Shown in pieces: positions 1-9,236 of a stretch of 64,000 bases of DNA. The notes under the pieces are model-generated. The model worked only from the letters and a program-made list of their open reading frames with translations. It was not told the origin of the DNA and made no database searches. Where the stretch lies: positions 19,163 through 83,162 of the forward strand of contig NZ_JBBCBW010000025.1 in assembly GCF_037204085.1 (NCBI RefSeq), in the 5' to 3' direction. The position numbers and the translations under genes are program-made. Origin of the DNA: Variovorax sp037204085. Lineage in GTDB: Bacteria > Pseudomonadota > Gammaproteobacteria > Burkholderiales > Burkholderiaceae_C. Numbering within the stretch: position 1 is the first letter of the stretch; each line of letters begins with the position of its first letter.

Positions 1-1
1 G

Positions 2-289
2 GTTGGCGGTACCTTCAAGGCCATCGTTCCGGATGCTGCGGGCATGGTTCGCGCGTACGCGTCCAACGAATACACCTTCGACAACTTCCGCCAAGTGACA
101 TTCGGTGGACAGGACTACAACGGGGATTTCCATTTCAATATGTTCACTTCGGAGTCCATGCGCCAGCTTCTGCTGGAGGCCGGATTCATCGATGTCGAGG
201 TGATTGCCGAAAACCGCGAGAACGGTGGGTGCAAGGAATTTGAAATCACCGCACGGCGTGGTCAAGGGAGCCAGTTGAATGGTCAATAA
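2..289 (+). CDS. C-terminal part of a class I SAM-dependent methyltransferase (partial)
   Basis: Reading frame 2 is open from the window edge, so the gene begins outside. The visible 95 residues contain the late segment typical of class I methyltransferases of glycan clusters: a long loop followed by FTSESMRQLLLEAGF and a final beta-hairpin ending FEITARR. The SAM-binding glycine motif lies upstream of the window. It overlaps the next glycosyltransferase by 11 bp, so the two are probably co-translated and the enzyme likely methylates the polysaccharide or a precursor. The in-frame ATG at 44 is internal and not the start. The family call rests on the C-terminal motif only. Confidence 0.6.
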   Translation, partial: VGGTFKAIVPDAAGMVRAYASNEYTFDNFRQVTFGGQDYNGDFHFNMFTSESMRQLLLEAGFIDVEVIAENRENGGCKEFEITARRGQGSQLNGQ

Positions 290-2519
290 AGACGCTTATT
301 TCCCCTCGGTGTCGGTGATCATCAATACGGACGGCCGCGCCAAGAGCTTAGCGATCTGTTTGGAAAGCCTGCGCTATCTTCGGTACCCGAATTTCGAGGT
401 CGTCGTGGTTGCGGGGCCGACCAGGGACGGAACCCACGAATTGTGCGAGTCCTATGGCGACGCCATCAAGTACGGCGTTTGCCCCGAAAGAAACCTCTCT
501 CAATCGAGAAACATCTCGATCGAAATCTGTTCTGGTGAGTTTGTTGCGTTCCTGGACGACGACTCCATTCCCGAGCCTGAATGGCTCAACGATGTGATGC
601 CCGCGTTCCAGGATCCGGAAGTTGCGGTGGCCGGAGGCTTTCTCCACGATCACACTGGAAAGACTTATCAGTGGAAGTTCGGCACGCTGGATCGCTTTGG
701 CGGGGCCGATACCTCTTGGACCCGTGCGACGCCGGAATTCAACTTCCCTGGAAGCTTCAACTACCCGCACGTGATGGCCAACAGCGTGTTCAGGCGGTCG
801 GCGATCGTTGAAGTCGGTGGTTTCGATGAGGAGTACGAGTACTTCCTCGACGAAAGCGACATCATTCTTCGCTTCGTCGATGCAGGCCTGAAGGTCGCCC
901 AACTGGACAAGGGCTTCATCCATCACAAATACATGCCCAGTCACATCCGCAACGAATCGCGGGTGCTGACGAGCTGGTACTCGGTGGTCAAGAACAAGGC
1001 TTATTTCGCCTTGCGCCATGCTCGCGATCACGTCGGCGTGGGCGAGATCGTCGCGGCAGTGAACACCTTGATCGAGGAATTCAGGGCTGGCGTGAAATGG
1101 GCGATCGGAGAGGGCAAGCTCGGAGCCGAGTATGCCGAACGGTTCGAGGAAGAAGTTGATCGTGCGCTCCAGGACGGCCTGACGCGCGGATTGAACGGCG
1201 CCAGAAGGATTCCTGGTCCCGAGCCGATGAAGGGGGCGCCGGGGCTGACTCGATTCATACCTTGGCTCGAAGCACGAGCCCAACGCTGCTTCGTTCTGGT
1301 GAGCAAAACCTATCCCCCGGGGAACACCGGCGGCATTGGGCGCTATGTCCATCAGCTGGCTGTGGATCTCGCGAAGCTCGGGCACCAGGTGCATGTGCTG
1401 ACGACCGGAAGCGAGCACGACCGCGTCGATTTCGAAGAGAAGGTCTGGGTGCACCGGATCAGCCCCAGGGAATTCGAAGCACCATCCGGACTGGCGGTGC
1501 CGCGGCATATCTGGAACTACTCCCAGACGATGCTGGAAGAAGCCCGGGAGATCGCCAGTCGCCGTTCCATCGAAGCGGTCTATGCGCCGATCTGGGACGT
1601 CGAAGGCGTCGCGTTCCTGGTGAGCAAGGAATTCCCCTTGGTCACCAGCCTTCAGACCACTCTGGCGTTCTATCTCGCCTCCAATCCGGAGAAGAGAAAG
1701 GACGAGGATTTCATGAATTCATTCGTGACGCCCATGCTTGCTTTGGAGCGGCGGATGATGAAGGAGAGCGACGGCATTCACGCCATCAGCCAGGTGATCG
1801 TGGAAGAAATCCAGGAGGCCTATGCGTTCGAGTTCGATCCGAAGAAGTTGAATGTGCTTCATCTGGGCCTGCAGGATTGGTCTCAGGAGAACAACGAGAG
1901 TCTTCAGCCCATGCCGGCCGGTGTTGTGCGCATGTGTTTCGTAGGAAGAATGGAGTTGCGCAAGGGGGCGGACGTTTTTCTCGCCATCGCTCCCCGGCTA
2001 CTCGAGAAATACCCGCTACTTCATATCGACATCGTGGGAGAAGACGGCATCCCCCAAGCGGATGGCACGACCCTGCGCGCGGTATTCGAAGCTGCAAATC
2101 CCCCAATTCGCGAAAGTGGACGCATAGTATTCCACGGGAGCGTTTCCGATGCCCGCCTGCGCGCCTTCTATGCGGGGGCGGACATCATCGTCGCACCATC
2201 CCGGTTTGAATCGTTCGGTCTGGTCCACTTGGAGGGCATGATGTTTGGCAAGCCGGTGGTTGGCGGCGACATCGGCGGCATGAAGGAAGTCATACAGGGC
2301 GAGGAGACCGGATTGCTGGCAACGCCAGGCGACCAAGAGTCGCTTTTCCAGTGTCTTGTGCGCCTCGTCGACGACCCGGAATATCGCTCGAGGCTTGGTA
2401 GGGCTGCCCGGGAACGGTATCTGTCCAAGTTTCAGTCCGAGAAGATGGCCAAGGGATTGATTCAGGTTTTCGAAAAAACAAAGGGAGAGAAGAAATTTGA
2501 AGATCGCTTACATCAATAG
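279..2519 (+). CDS. Two-domain glycosyltransferase (GT2 + GT4 fusion)
   Basis: A 746-residue fusion. Residues about 8-260 form a GT-A (GT2-like) domain with the SVSVIINTDGR start strand and the metal/nucleotide motif FLDDDSIPE (D93-D95). Residues about 337-735 form a GT-B (GT4) domain that opens with a glycine-rich PPGNTGGIGRYVHQL loop, contains FVGRMELRKG, and carries the EX7E pair E644/E652 (ESFGLVHLE). Such fusions build two successive linkages in surface glycans at the cytoplasmic membrane face. It overlaps the partial methyltransferase by 11 bp and the next GT4 gene by 23 bp. The donor sugar cannot be read from sequence; GDP-mannose or GDP-rhamnose is likely from the neighbouring gmd, rmd and manC. 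Confidence 0.85.
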   Translation: MVNKDAYFPSVSVIINTDGRAKSLAICLESLRYLRYPNFEVVVVAGPTRDGTHELCESYGDAIKYGVCPERNLSQSRNISIEICSGEFVAFLDDDSIPEPEWLNDVMPAFQDPEVAVAGGFLHDHTGKTYQWKFGTLDRFGGADTSWTRATPEFNFPGSFNYPHVMANSVFRRSAIVEVGGFDEEYEYFLDESDIILRFVDAGLKVAQLDKGFIHHKYMPSHIRNESRVLTSWYSVVKNKAYFALRHARDHVGVGEIVAAVNTLIEEFRAGVKWAIGEGKLGAEYAERFEEEVDRALQDGLTRGLNGARRIPGPEPMKGAPGLTRFIPWLEARAQRCFVLVSKTYPPGNTGGIGRYVHQLAVDLAKLGHQVHVLTTGSEHDRVDFEEKVWVHRISPREFEAPSGLAVPRHIWNYSQTMLEEAREIASRRSIEAVYAPIWDVEGVAFLVSKEFPLVTSLQTTLAFYLASNPEKRKDEDFMNSFVTPMLALERRMMKESDGIHAISQVIVEEIQEAYAFEFDPKKLNVLHLGLQDWSQENNESLQPMPAGVVRMCFVGRMELRKGADVFLAIAPRLLEKYPLLHIDIVGEDGIPQADGTTLRAVFEAANPPIRESGRIVFHGSVSDARLRAFYAGADIIVAPSRFESFGLVHLEGMMFGKPVVGGDIGGMKEVIQGEETGLLATPGDQESLFQCLVRLVDDPEYRSRLGRAARERYLSKFQSEKMAKGLIQVFEKTKGEKKFEDRLHQ

Positions 2520-3612
2520 CGTCTGCAAGCGGCACGATGCAATATCCAATGCAATACGGGATGAAATAAATTGGGTGCGCGAGGCCGGGCACGATATTCG
2601 GTTTTATGCGTATGCCTGCGATTATCAAGAATTGCCTTTTGTGTATGTGGAAAGAGAATCCGATATTGCGTTCGACCCGTTTTTTCAGGCGTGCGATCTC
2701 GTTCTTTTTCATTTTGGTATTTACTATCCGCTTTTCAACCTCCTACCCGTGGTCCGGGCTGGCGCAAAGAGAATCGTAGTCTTCCATAACATCACGCCGA
2801 AGGCGTTTTTGCCTTCGTCCGCTCACGCAGTAATAGAGCGCTCGTTCGAGCAGGTCAGCAACATTGCTTTTGCCGATCATGTGGTTTGCGACAGCGAAAC
2901 GAACCGGCAGATTCTTCTGGATGCGGAGATCCAAGTTCCCACCACGGTGCTTCCGCTGAGCGTGCACAACAACTTGCGCCCGCCCGCCAAAAAGCCGAGC
3001 TTCGACGATGGCATCCTGAGGCTGGTATTCCTGGGCCGGTTGGTCAAGTCCAAGGGGCCCGTCGACCTGCTCATGGCCGTTTCGAAGGTTCTGGATCGTC
3101 ACGCGGCGTGGCAGGTGCGCCTGGACATGGTGGGTAACGTCAATTTCTCGGACACTCGCGTCGTCGCCGACGTCAATGAGCGGCTGAGCGCTTTGCAGCA
3201 GAAATATGGGGCAAGGTTTTCCACAAAATTTCATGCAAATGCCTCGGAAGAAGATAAGTGCCGGATTCTTTCCGACGCCGATCTCTTCGTCCTGCCGACC
3301 TACCACGAAGGGTTTTGTGTGCCCATCTTGGAGGCGTTCGCGAGTGGATGTTGCGTGATTGCTTACGAAAACAGCAATACGCCGGCGATTTCGGGTGGCT
3401 TGGCCACATTGGTGCCTACGGGCGATCTCGAGCTGCTGGCGGAAGCCATTTCGCGGGTCGGTGCAACTGTCCGCTCTTCGCAGTGGGGGGCGGAGGGCGG
3501 AATGTACGCCGACAAGGCTGCCGAAGCGGTGAGCTACACGCAAAATTTCTCGCCTGCAGTCATCAGGACGCGCTATCTCCGATTCATCGAGGAGCAGGCT
3601 CCCAACTTCTAG
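2497..3612 (+). CDS. GT4-family glycosyltransferase
   Basis: A 371-residue GT-B enzyme. The N-terminal half starts MKIAYINSVCKRHDA and includes the acceptor-side FHNITPK loop. The C-terminal half has LVFLGRLVKSKGP and the EX7E pair E271/E279 (EGFCVPILE) that contacts the nucleotide-sugar. Length fits a single-domain GT4. The start overlaps the preceding fusion gene by 23 bp, implying translational coupling. The first 250 bp are noticeably richer in A and T than neighbouring genes, consistent with the mosaic origin common in O-antigen loci. The gene faces rmd on the other strand. Donor and acceptor are unknown. Confidence 0.85.
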   Translation: MKIAYINSVCKRHDAISNAIRDEINWVREAGHDIRFYAYACDYQELPFVYVERESDIAFDPFFQACDLVLFHFGIYYPLFNLLPVVRAGAKRIVVFHNITPKAFLPSSAHAVIERSFEQVSNIAFADHVVCDSETNRQILLDAEIQVPTTVLPLSVHNNLRPPAKKPSFDDGILRLVFLGRLVKSKGPVDLLMAVSKVLDRHAAWQVRLDMVGNVNFSDTRVVADVNERLSALQQKYGARFSTKFHANASEEDKCRILSDADLFVLPTYHEGFCVPILEAFASGCCVIAYENSNTPAISGGLATLVPTGDLELLAEAISRVGATVRSSQWGAEGGMYADKAAEAVSYTQNFSPAVIRTRYLRFIEEQAPNF

Positions 3613-3650
3613 TGGCGTCTCTCGCCGCACGTCGGCGCCTGGACGCAAAT

Positions 3651-3673
3651 CGAAGCCGGGGCGTGGGGCTTCG
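3651..3673. terminator. Hairpin between convergent genes
   Basis: A 7-bp inverted repeat, CGAAGCC and GGCTTCG, with a 9-nt G-rich loop lies in the 72-bp gap between the convergent GT4 gene and rmd. There is no T-tract, so it may be a weak bidirectional terminator or only an RNA hairpin. Confidence 0.3.
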
Positions 3674-3684
3674 GTCGTTGCTGC

Positions 3685-4566
3685 CTAGCTGGCTGGATGT
3701 GCGGGCGTGGCCGCAGCCAACATGCGTTGCAAGGTGTCTTTGAGCAAAGGCGCTTGCAACGGCATGTCATGCCTGGATGCGAGCTCCTGCAACTTGTCTG
3801 GATTGCCGCACAACCGATGCACCTCATTGGGTCGTACGAAGCGAGGATCGACCTTCACCTCCATGGCATGGTTGGTCAACTGTTCGAAGGTATCGATAAC
3901 ATGCTGCAACGTATAGGGCTCGCCTGAGCAGACGTTGTAGGTCTCCCCGGGCTTGCCACGTGCAAGCAGGAGCAGATAGGCATCGCAGACCATCTGGATG
4001 TCGTTGAACTCGCGCTCGACATGCAGGTTGCCCAACGAAACGGAAGAGGCGCGCGCGGCGAAGTGCTTCGCGAGCTTGGGAATCAGGAAGTTCGAATCCT
4101 GACCGGGGCCGGTGTAGTTGAAGGGGCGCGTGATCACGAGATCGAGCCGGTCCGCATAGGTACGGGCCATGTACTCCATTGCGAGCTTGCTCATCGCGTA
4201 GTGATTGACCGGTGAAGGCGGCTGTGTTTCCGCGATAGGCGATTGCGCTGTGTTGCCGTAGACGTTCGCGCTGCTGGCCAGCAACACTTTTCTCGGACGA
4301 GCAGGCAGTTGCACGAGCGCATCGAGCAGGTTCGTGGTGCCTATCACGTTGACGGCATAGAAATCCTGCTCCGCAGCATGTCCGACGAAGCTGATCGCCG
4401 CCAGGTGAACCACGGCATCCGGCTGCTGATCGAGCACTTCTTGCCGCAGGGCTTCCCGTTGCGTGAGGTCGGTGCGCAGGGCGACGACCTCATGACCTGC
4501 AGCGCTGGCCTGTTGTGCGAAGGGGCGGCCGGTAAAGCCGTCGGCCCCGGTCAGCAGGATCTTCAA
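3685..4566 (-). CDS. rmd: GDP-6-deoxy-D-mannose (GDP-4-keto-6-deoxymannose) reductase
   Basis: A 293-residue extended SDR. It has the N-terminal Rossmann motif TGADGFTG (residues 6-13), the HLAAISFVGHA segment characteristic of Rmd-type reductases, catalytic S99, and Y123xxxK127 (YAMSK). It reduces GDP-4-keto-6-deoxy-D-mannose to GDP-D-rhamnose in the cytoplasm. Its ATG shares a 4-bp ATGA overlap with the stop of gmd, which supplies the substrate. The paired context separates it from GDP-fucose synthase (a longer epimerase/reductase of about 320 residues) and other epimerases, although GDP-talose-type reductases are also related. Confidence 0.85.
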   Translation of the reverse strand: MKILLTGADGFTGRPFAQQASAAGHEVVALRTDLTQREALRQEVLDQQPDAVVHLAAISFVGHAAEQDFYAVNVIGTTNLLDALVQLPARPRKVLLASSANVYGNTAQSPIAETQPPSPVNHYAMSKLAMEYMARTYADRLDLVITRPFNYTGPGQDSNFLIPKLAKHFAARASSVSLGNLHVEREFNDIQMVCDAYLLLLARGKPGETYNVCSGEPYTLQHVIDTFEQLTNHAMEVKVDPRFVRPNEVHRLCGNPDKLQELASRHDMPLQAPLLKDTLQRMLAAATPAHPAS

Positions 4567-5600
4567 AACGAGAAGCCTTGCGTGTTACGGCGCAGATCGG
4601 CCTCGACCATCATCTGGCAGAGTTGCTCGAGCGTTGTCGTGGGTTCCCAACCCAGCTTCGCCTTTGCCTTGGCGGGATTGCCGATCAGCAATTCCACCTC
4701 GGCCGGGCGGTAGAACTTGGGATTGATCCGCATCACCGTCTTGCCCGAGGCGGTATCGATGGCGACTTCGTCCTCGGCCGTTCCCTTGAACTCCACGGCG
4801 ATGCCTGCGCCCTTGAACGCCATCTGGACGAAATCGCGCACCGTCTCGGTACGGTTGGTGGCCAGCACGAAGGTGTCGGGCTCGTCCGCCTGAAGCATGC
4901 GCCACATGCCTTCCACGTACTCCTTGGCAAAACCCCAATCGCGCTTGGCGTCGAGGTTGCCCAGTTCCAGTGTGTCCAGTTGACCGAGCTTGATCTTGGC
5001 GACCGAGTCGGTGATCTTGCGGGTCACGAACTCGCGGCCACGCAGCGGGCTCTCGTGATTGAACAGGATTCCGCTGCAGCCAAAGATGTCGTAGCTCTCA
5101 CGGTAGTTGATCGTGATCCAATGCGCGTAGAGTTTGGCCACGCCATAGGGACTGCGCGGATAGAACGGCGTTTCCTCGATCTGGGGGATGGCTTGCACCT
5201 TGCCGAACATCTCGGATGTCGAGGCTTGATAGAAGCGGATTTTGGTATTGGTCAAGCGGATGGCCTCGAGCAGATGCAGTGCTCCGACGCCGGTGATCTG
5301 TGCCGTCGCAGCGGGCTGGTTGAAGCTCACGCCGACGAAGCTTTGCGCAGCGAGGTTGTAGACCTCGTCGGGCTTAGCATCGTTGATCAAGGTCAGCGAA
5401 CTGCCCAAGTCGGTCAGATCGTATTCGACTAGATGAAGATCCGGATTGTCCTGGATCCCGAGTTCCTCGATACGCCAGAAGTTGACCGAACTGGTACGGC
5501 GGTAGGTGCCGTAGACGATATAGCCCTTGGACAGCAGCAACTCGGCCAAATAGGCGCCGTCCTGCCCTGTGATGCCGGTAACAACAGCGCGCTTCTTCAT
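4563..5600 (-). CDS. gmd: GDP-mannose 4,6-dehydratase
   Basis: A 345-residue extended SDR converting GDP-D-mannose to GDP-4-keto-6-deoxy-D-mannose. The NADP-binding motif TGITGQDGAYLAELL is at residues 8-22, the catalytic STSEMFG at 127-133, and Y152xxxK156 follows. The reading frame stays open about 94 codons upstream, but ATG 5600 (MKKRAVVTG) is the true start because it has a GGAGAG ribosome site 9 bp upstream and begins exactly at the family N-terminus. It overlaps rmd by ATGA. It feeds the D-rhamnose (or other 6-deoxyhexose) branch used by the surrounding glycosyltransferases. Confidence 0.95.
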   Translation of the reverse strand: MKKRAVVTGITGQDGAYLAELLLSKGYIVYGTYRRTSSVNFWRIEELGIQDNPDLHLVEYDLTDLGSSLTLINDAKPDEVYNLAAQSFVGVSFNQPAATAQITGVGALHLLEAIRLTNTKIRFYQASTSEMFGKVQAIPQIEETPFYPRSPYGVAKLYAHWITINYRESYDIFGCSGILFNHESPLRGREFVTRKITDSVAKIKLGQLDTLELGNLDAKRDWGFAKEYVEGMWRMLQADEPDTFVLATNRTETVRDFVQMAFKGAGIAVEFKGTAEDEVAIDTASGKTVMRINPKFYRPAEVELLIGNPAKAKAKLGWEPTTTLEQLCQMMVEADLRRNTQGFSF

Positions 5601-5694
5601 AGTAATTTCTCTCCGGGTTTCTTGATGAGTGAGGGGGACAGGGTGCTGGTAGAGACAGGCGGAGGTGTCTCGATCGTGAACCGCGTATTTTGCG

Positions 5695-8600
5695 TCATGC
5701 GCCAGACCCGCCGCTTCCGCCAGGACCAGAGCTTTCGGATCGGTGTTCTGGCGAGGTTCGATTCGCAGTGCACAGGGCGCGGACTGCCGTCTCGATGGGA
5801 TGCCCGGCGCCAGGTTGGCACGCGCGGATCCTGAATCGCCCCATCTTGCGCGCACCCTCATGCCTGTCGAACCACCCGGCAAGCTCGTCGGCCACGGCCT
5901 GCGTAGTGCAGATGGCGCCGTCGCTCTCGCCCAAGGTTTTCAGCCATTGCAACTGATCGCCCGAGAGGCCGTCGCCGAGCCCGGGACCTTTGGGCAACTC
6001 GTGGATCATGAATTCGACGCGCACGCCCAGATGGCGCAAGCGCCGGAGGAATTCCCTCTGCTCACGGGCGACTGGCAGCGGGAACTCCAAGCCGAGAAAG
6101 ACGTCGCCGGGCCGTGCGTCGATCCAGGCGTCCGCAAGGCTTGCGGGTGGACAGTCCAGGACCTCGAGGGCGAACTGCCGCGCGTACTTGTAGCCTGGCA
6201 TCCCGGGCGCGGTATGAATGGGTTCGACCCGGCAGCCCTTGCGCGGCGTCGCGAAAAGTGCGCGTAGCAGGGATCTGTCGGCGATCTGCTGGTTGTCGTT
6301 TCGACTCTCCTTCATGGCCGCCGAGACATCGACGAGCAATTGCCGAGCGGCAGGCAGCGGCAGCGTGGCGGCGATGCTCTGTGCCATCTCGCCCAATGCA
6401 GCCGCATCCAGGCGATCACGTGTCCCAATCGCCCGGATCAGCCCGCCGCGTCCGTGTGTAGCCTTGACCGCAAAACGCTCGATGGCATCCGCGTACTCGC
6501 GTGCACACCGCTGCGGCGAATGTGTGTCTCGAACCAGTTCACGCGCCGTCGCTGCGTATCCGCGCCGTATGGAGGGCGAATTTCTCAGTTGCTCGAGAGC
6601 TTCGATCAGTTGTGCGTCGGTGAAGTCATCGGGCAGCATCCACACCGCCTCACGGGGCAGGAAGGCCATCGAGCCGTTGGCGTTCGTAATGGTCGCAGCC
6701 GCGTGGCCCATCGCGTCGAGCACCGCAGCCGACGTTTCGCCGCGCGAAAGCGTCCTTAACTGGACAGCGATATCACAGGCGCTCAGGTAGCAATGGAAGA
6801 GTTCCTTGTCCACCCAGCCGGTGATGCCGGCCTGCCCCTGCGTTGCAGCGACGTCCAACTCAAGCCGGGCGCCGTAGGCGCCCTTTTCGTTGTCTCCCAC
6901 GAATACCAGCTTGCATCGGAGATCGCCGGCCAAGGATGAAGCCTGCCATGACTGCAGCAGGCGATGGTTGAGTTTGGTAGGGTTGAGCATGCCAAAGGAA
7001 CAGACGAGGATGTCGCTCTCCTCCAGTCCCAATGCTGCGCGTGCTTCGGCACGCCTGCCGCTGTCTGCAGTCGGCAACGTGCGAAGAAGAGGGATCAATG
7101 CCCAGTCCGCAGCAGCGGCATTCCCGATCCATTCTTGGGCCAGCTGCATCGAGTGGGGCGAGTGGACAATCACGCCTTGCGCGTGCCGCAGCACGTCCAA
7201 GTTGCAGGGGTACTTGAAGGAGGCGGCTTCCGGGTCTTGCGCGCTGAAATGTTCCGCGACAGCAGGGTATCCGTGCGAGTCGTAGAGCGCACGCGTCCAA
7301 CGGTTCGCATGTCCGCTTACGAATTCGCGATAGGCCTGTATGTTGCCCAGAAAAAAATCGTGCAGCACCACGGTGCCGGGAATCTCGGCAATCAGCTCGA
7401 ACATGTGCTCGTGGAAGTGCGAGTTGCCGAAGTGGTACAGCACGCGATCGAATGCGCCGGAGTTCTGCCGGAACCAATCGACGCTTCGCAGCGCAAATTT
7501 CCCTGCAATCGACGGCTCGTCGATATCTGGAAGCTTTGCGATCAGGTCGATCTCGTAGTAGCGTGACAGTTCGGGCAGAAGCAACGCGCTGTAGTCTGCA
7601 ATGCCGCTTCGTTCGGGCGGCAGTGGCGACACGTAGGCCAGCCTGGGCCGCGGCAGCCGGCGGGGCGGTGGCTGTTGCTGCGCAATCCGCGGCGCAGCAG
7701 GCGCATGCAAGGCTTCCAATCCCGCCAGAGCGCGCCGGGCCGATTCCTCCCATGAGAACTTCCGTGCCTGAACCAGGCCGTGCCTGGCCAGATCGTCGTG
7801 GAAGGCTTGGTCCGTCAGTGCCCGTGCAATCTTCTCTGCGATCGACGAGGCGCTGCGCGGATCGAACAGCGCGTCCTCGCGGCCGATGACCTCCGGGAGA
7901 CTCGACGTATTGGCTCCGATGACGGCCGCTCCGCACTGCATGGCTTCGAGCGCGGGCAACCCGAATCCTTCGTGCCAGGACGGGAAAACGAAGAGCCTGC
8001 AGCAGTTGTAGAGATCGACCAGATCCGCTTCGGGTACGAATCCGGTCATTGCCACGTCCCCGTCGGACAGCCTGAGGTCTCGCGCAAGCTGCAGCAGTCT
8101 GTTGCGATCGCTGTCCCGCGCGGAACACACGATGGCCAACTGGTGGCCGTGCCGCAGGTCGCCTGGAAGAAGCGCGAACGCCTCGATCAACCCCTCGAGG
8201 TTTTTCCGGTGGTCAATTCCGCCGGTGTACATGATGAAAGCCTTGCGAAGGCCGTAGCGCTCGCGCAGTTCCTGCAGGCGCTCCGCGGAAACGGTAAGCT
8301 TCCTGAAATGGCCATAGGCCGCGGTGGAAATGTTGATGCAGCGATCGACGTCGAGCCCCAGATGGGTGATGCCTTCCTGGCGCGAAGACTCCGAGATGGC
8401 CAGCCACATGTTGGCGCGTTGCAGCGCCGCGACCTTGCCCATGTACCATGAACGGACTCTTGCGTTGTCAAGATATGGATGGGGATTGATCAGCGGGATC
8501 AGGTCGTACAGCGTGACTGCCGTGGGCATGGCTGCAAACTCGCCGATGCTGGTGACCGATGGGTCGCCCAATCCTTCGAAAAGGCTCGAGACGTGTACCG

Positions 8601-8901
8601 CGTCGGGTTGCAGGCTCCACAGGAAGGCCTCGTAGAGCTTGCCTTGTGCGCCTTGCCCGCTTGTATTGGTGAGGCCGGGTGCCGGATACCAGACGCGAAG
8701 ATTCCCGGGATCCACCACGCCGTCAAATGTGGTCCTGATATCGTCGACCGCATCGGCAAAATATCCATTCAGTGCCAGTACGATCTCGTGCTCGCCTGCG
8801 CGAGCGGCCATGGCCCGGGCCAGGGAGGACGAATAACGTCCGATTCCGCGGGTTCGGCTACCCACGGATTGCGCGCCCTGGAGGTCGATCACGATCCGCA
8901 T
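5695..8901 (-). CDS. Multidomain glycosyltransferase: two GT4 domains plus a truncated third
   Basis: A 1068-residue protein. Domain 1 (about 1-395) is a complete mannosyl/rhamnosyl-type GT4 with MYTGGIDHRKN and the EX7E pair E311/E319. Domain 2 (about 425-830) starts AYVSPLPPERSGIADYS and carries the GETSAAVLDAM variant of the nucleotide motif. From about 877 a third GT4 begins (GDVFLGLEF, SDGAICTTQAVADELA near 930-1008) but stops after its N-terminal half. The last 30 residues are an unrelated Ser/Gly/Pro tail. Triple-domain relatives of about 1200-1300 residues polymerise repeating mannan or rhamnan O-chains, so this copy may have lost one linkage activity. The ATG overlaps the stop of the small upstream ORF (TGATG). 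It is followed 95 bp later by gmd. Confidence 0.85.
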   Translation of the reverse strand: MRIVIDLQGAQSVGSRTRGIGRYSSSLARAMAARAGEHEIVLALNGYFADAVDDIRTTFDGVVDPGNLRVWYPAPGLTNTSGQGAQGKLYEAFLWSLQPDAVHVSSLFEGLGDPSVTSIGEFAAMPTAVTLYDLIPLINPHPYLDNARVRSWYMGKVAALQRANMWLAISESSRQEGITHLGLDVDRCINISTAAYGHFRKLTVSAERLQELRERYGLRKAFIMYTGGIDHRKNLEGLIEAFALLPGDLRHGHQLAIVCSARDSDRNRLLQLARDLRLSDGDVAMTGFVPEADLVDLYNCCRLFVFPSWHEGFGLPALEAMQCGAAVIGANTSSLPEVIGREDALFDPRSASSIAEKIARALTDQAFHDDLARHGLVQARKFSWEESARRALAGLEALHAPAAPRIAQQQPPPRRLPRPRLAYVSPLPPERSGIADYSALLLPELSRYYEIDLIAKLPDIDEPSIAGKFALRSVDWFRQNSGAFDRVLYHFGNSHFHEHMFELIAEIPGTVVLHDFFLGNIQAYREFVSGHANRWTRALYDSHGYPAVAEHFSAQDPEAASFKYPCNLDVLRHAQGVIVHSPHSMQLAQEWIGNAAAADWALIPLLRTLPTADSGRRAEARAALGLEESDILVCSFGMLNPTKLNHRLLQSWQASSLAGDLRCKLVFVGDNEKGAYGARLELDVAATQGQAGITGWVDKELFHCYLSACDIAVQLRTLSRGETSAAVLDAMGHAAATITNANGSMAFLPREAVWMLPDDFTDAQLIEALEQLRNSPSIRRGYAATARELVRDTHSPQRCAREYADAIERFAVKATHGRGGLIRAIGTRDRLDAAALGEMAQSIAATLPLPAARQLLVDVSAAMKESRNDNQQIADRSLLRALFATPRKGCRVEPIHTAPGMPGYKYARQFALEVLDCPPASLADAWIDARPGDVFLGLEFPLPVAREQREFLRRLRHLGVRVEFMIHELPKGPGLGDGLSGDQLQWLKTLGESDGAICTTQAVADELAGWFDRHEGARKMGRFRIRACQPGAGHPIETAVRALCTANRTSPEHRSESSGPGGSGGSGA

Positions 8902-9236
8902 CAGAGGCTTTCCGTTCCACGCCGGCTTTGCCGCAGCTGCCGGGCGACGATGGCTGCATCGGGCGATAAGGTTTGAAAGTCCCGCTCCTCAGGAGCAATT
9001 CGCGCACCATGAAGTACCGCATGCACGCGCCGCTCCAGCGATGGCATGCTTCTCAAGACGAGTCGAGCACCCCGGTTCAACAATGGGTGACGGTGAGCCG
9101 TTGCGGCCACGCACTGGATGACCGGCTTCAGACGCCGTTTGATGCCGCTGAATACCCGTCCGTCCCTGAAGGCGGAGAGCAATCGGCGCGCCGGGGTCTG
9201 TGCGGGAGGTTGTGTGCCGGATGGCTCCTGCTTCAT
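8901..9236 (-). CDS. Small basic hypothetical protein, possibly a gene remnant
   Basis: A 111-residue Arg-rich ORF with no recognised domain. The central helix-rich stretch (RRLKPVIQC, LLNRGARLVLRSMP) resembles the basic tails at the end of O-chain methyltransferases and glycosyltransferases, so it could be a leftover C-terminus. I chose ATG 9236 over the GTG at 9251 because GGGAG sits 8 bp upstream and the ATG forms an ATGA overlap with the preceding 71-residue ORF. Its stop overlaps the start of the large glycosyltransferase (TGATG). Tight coupling on both sides argues that it is translated. Function unknown. Confidence 0.45.
   Translation of the reverse strand: MKQEPSGTQPPAQTPARRLLSAFRDGRVFSGIKRRLKPVIQCVAATAHRHPLLNRGARLVLRSMPSLERRVHAVLHGARIAPEERDFQTLSPDAAIVARQLRQSRRGTESL

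Noticed and set aside
5601..5882. N-terminal extension of gmd by 94 codons
   Set aside because: Overlaps the glycosyltransferase in another frame and lies before the family N-terminus; RBS supports ATG 5600.
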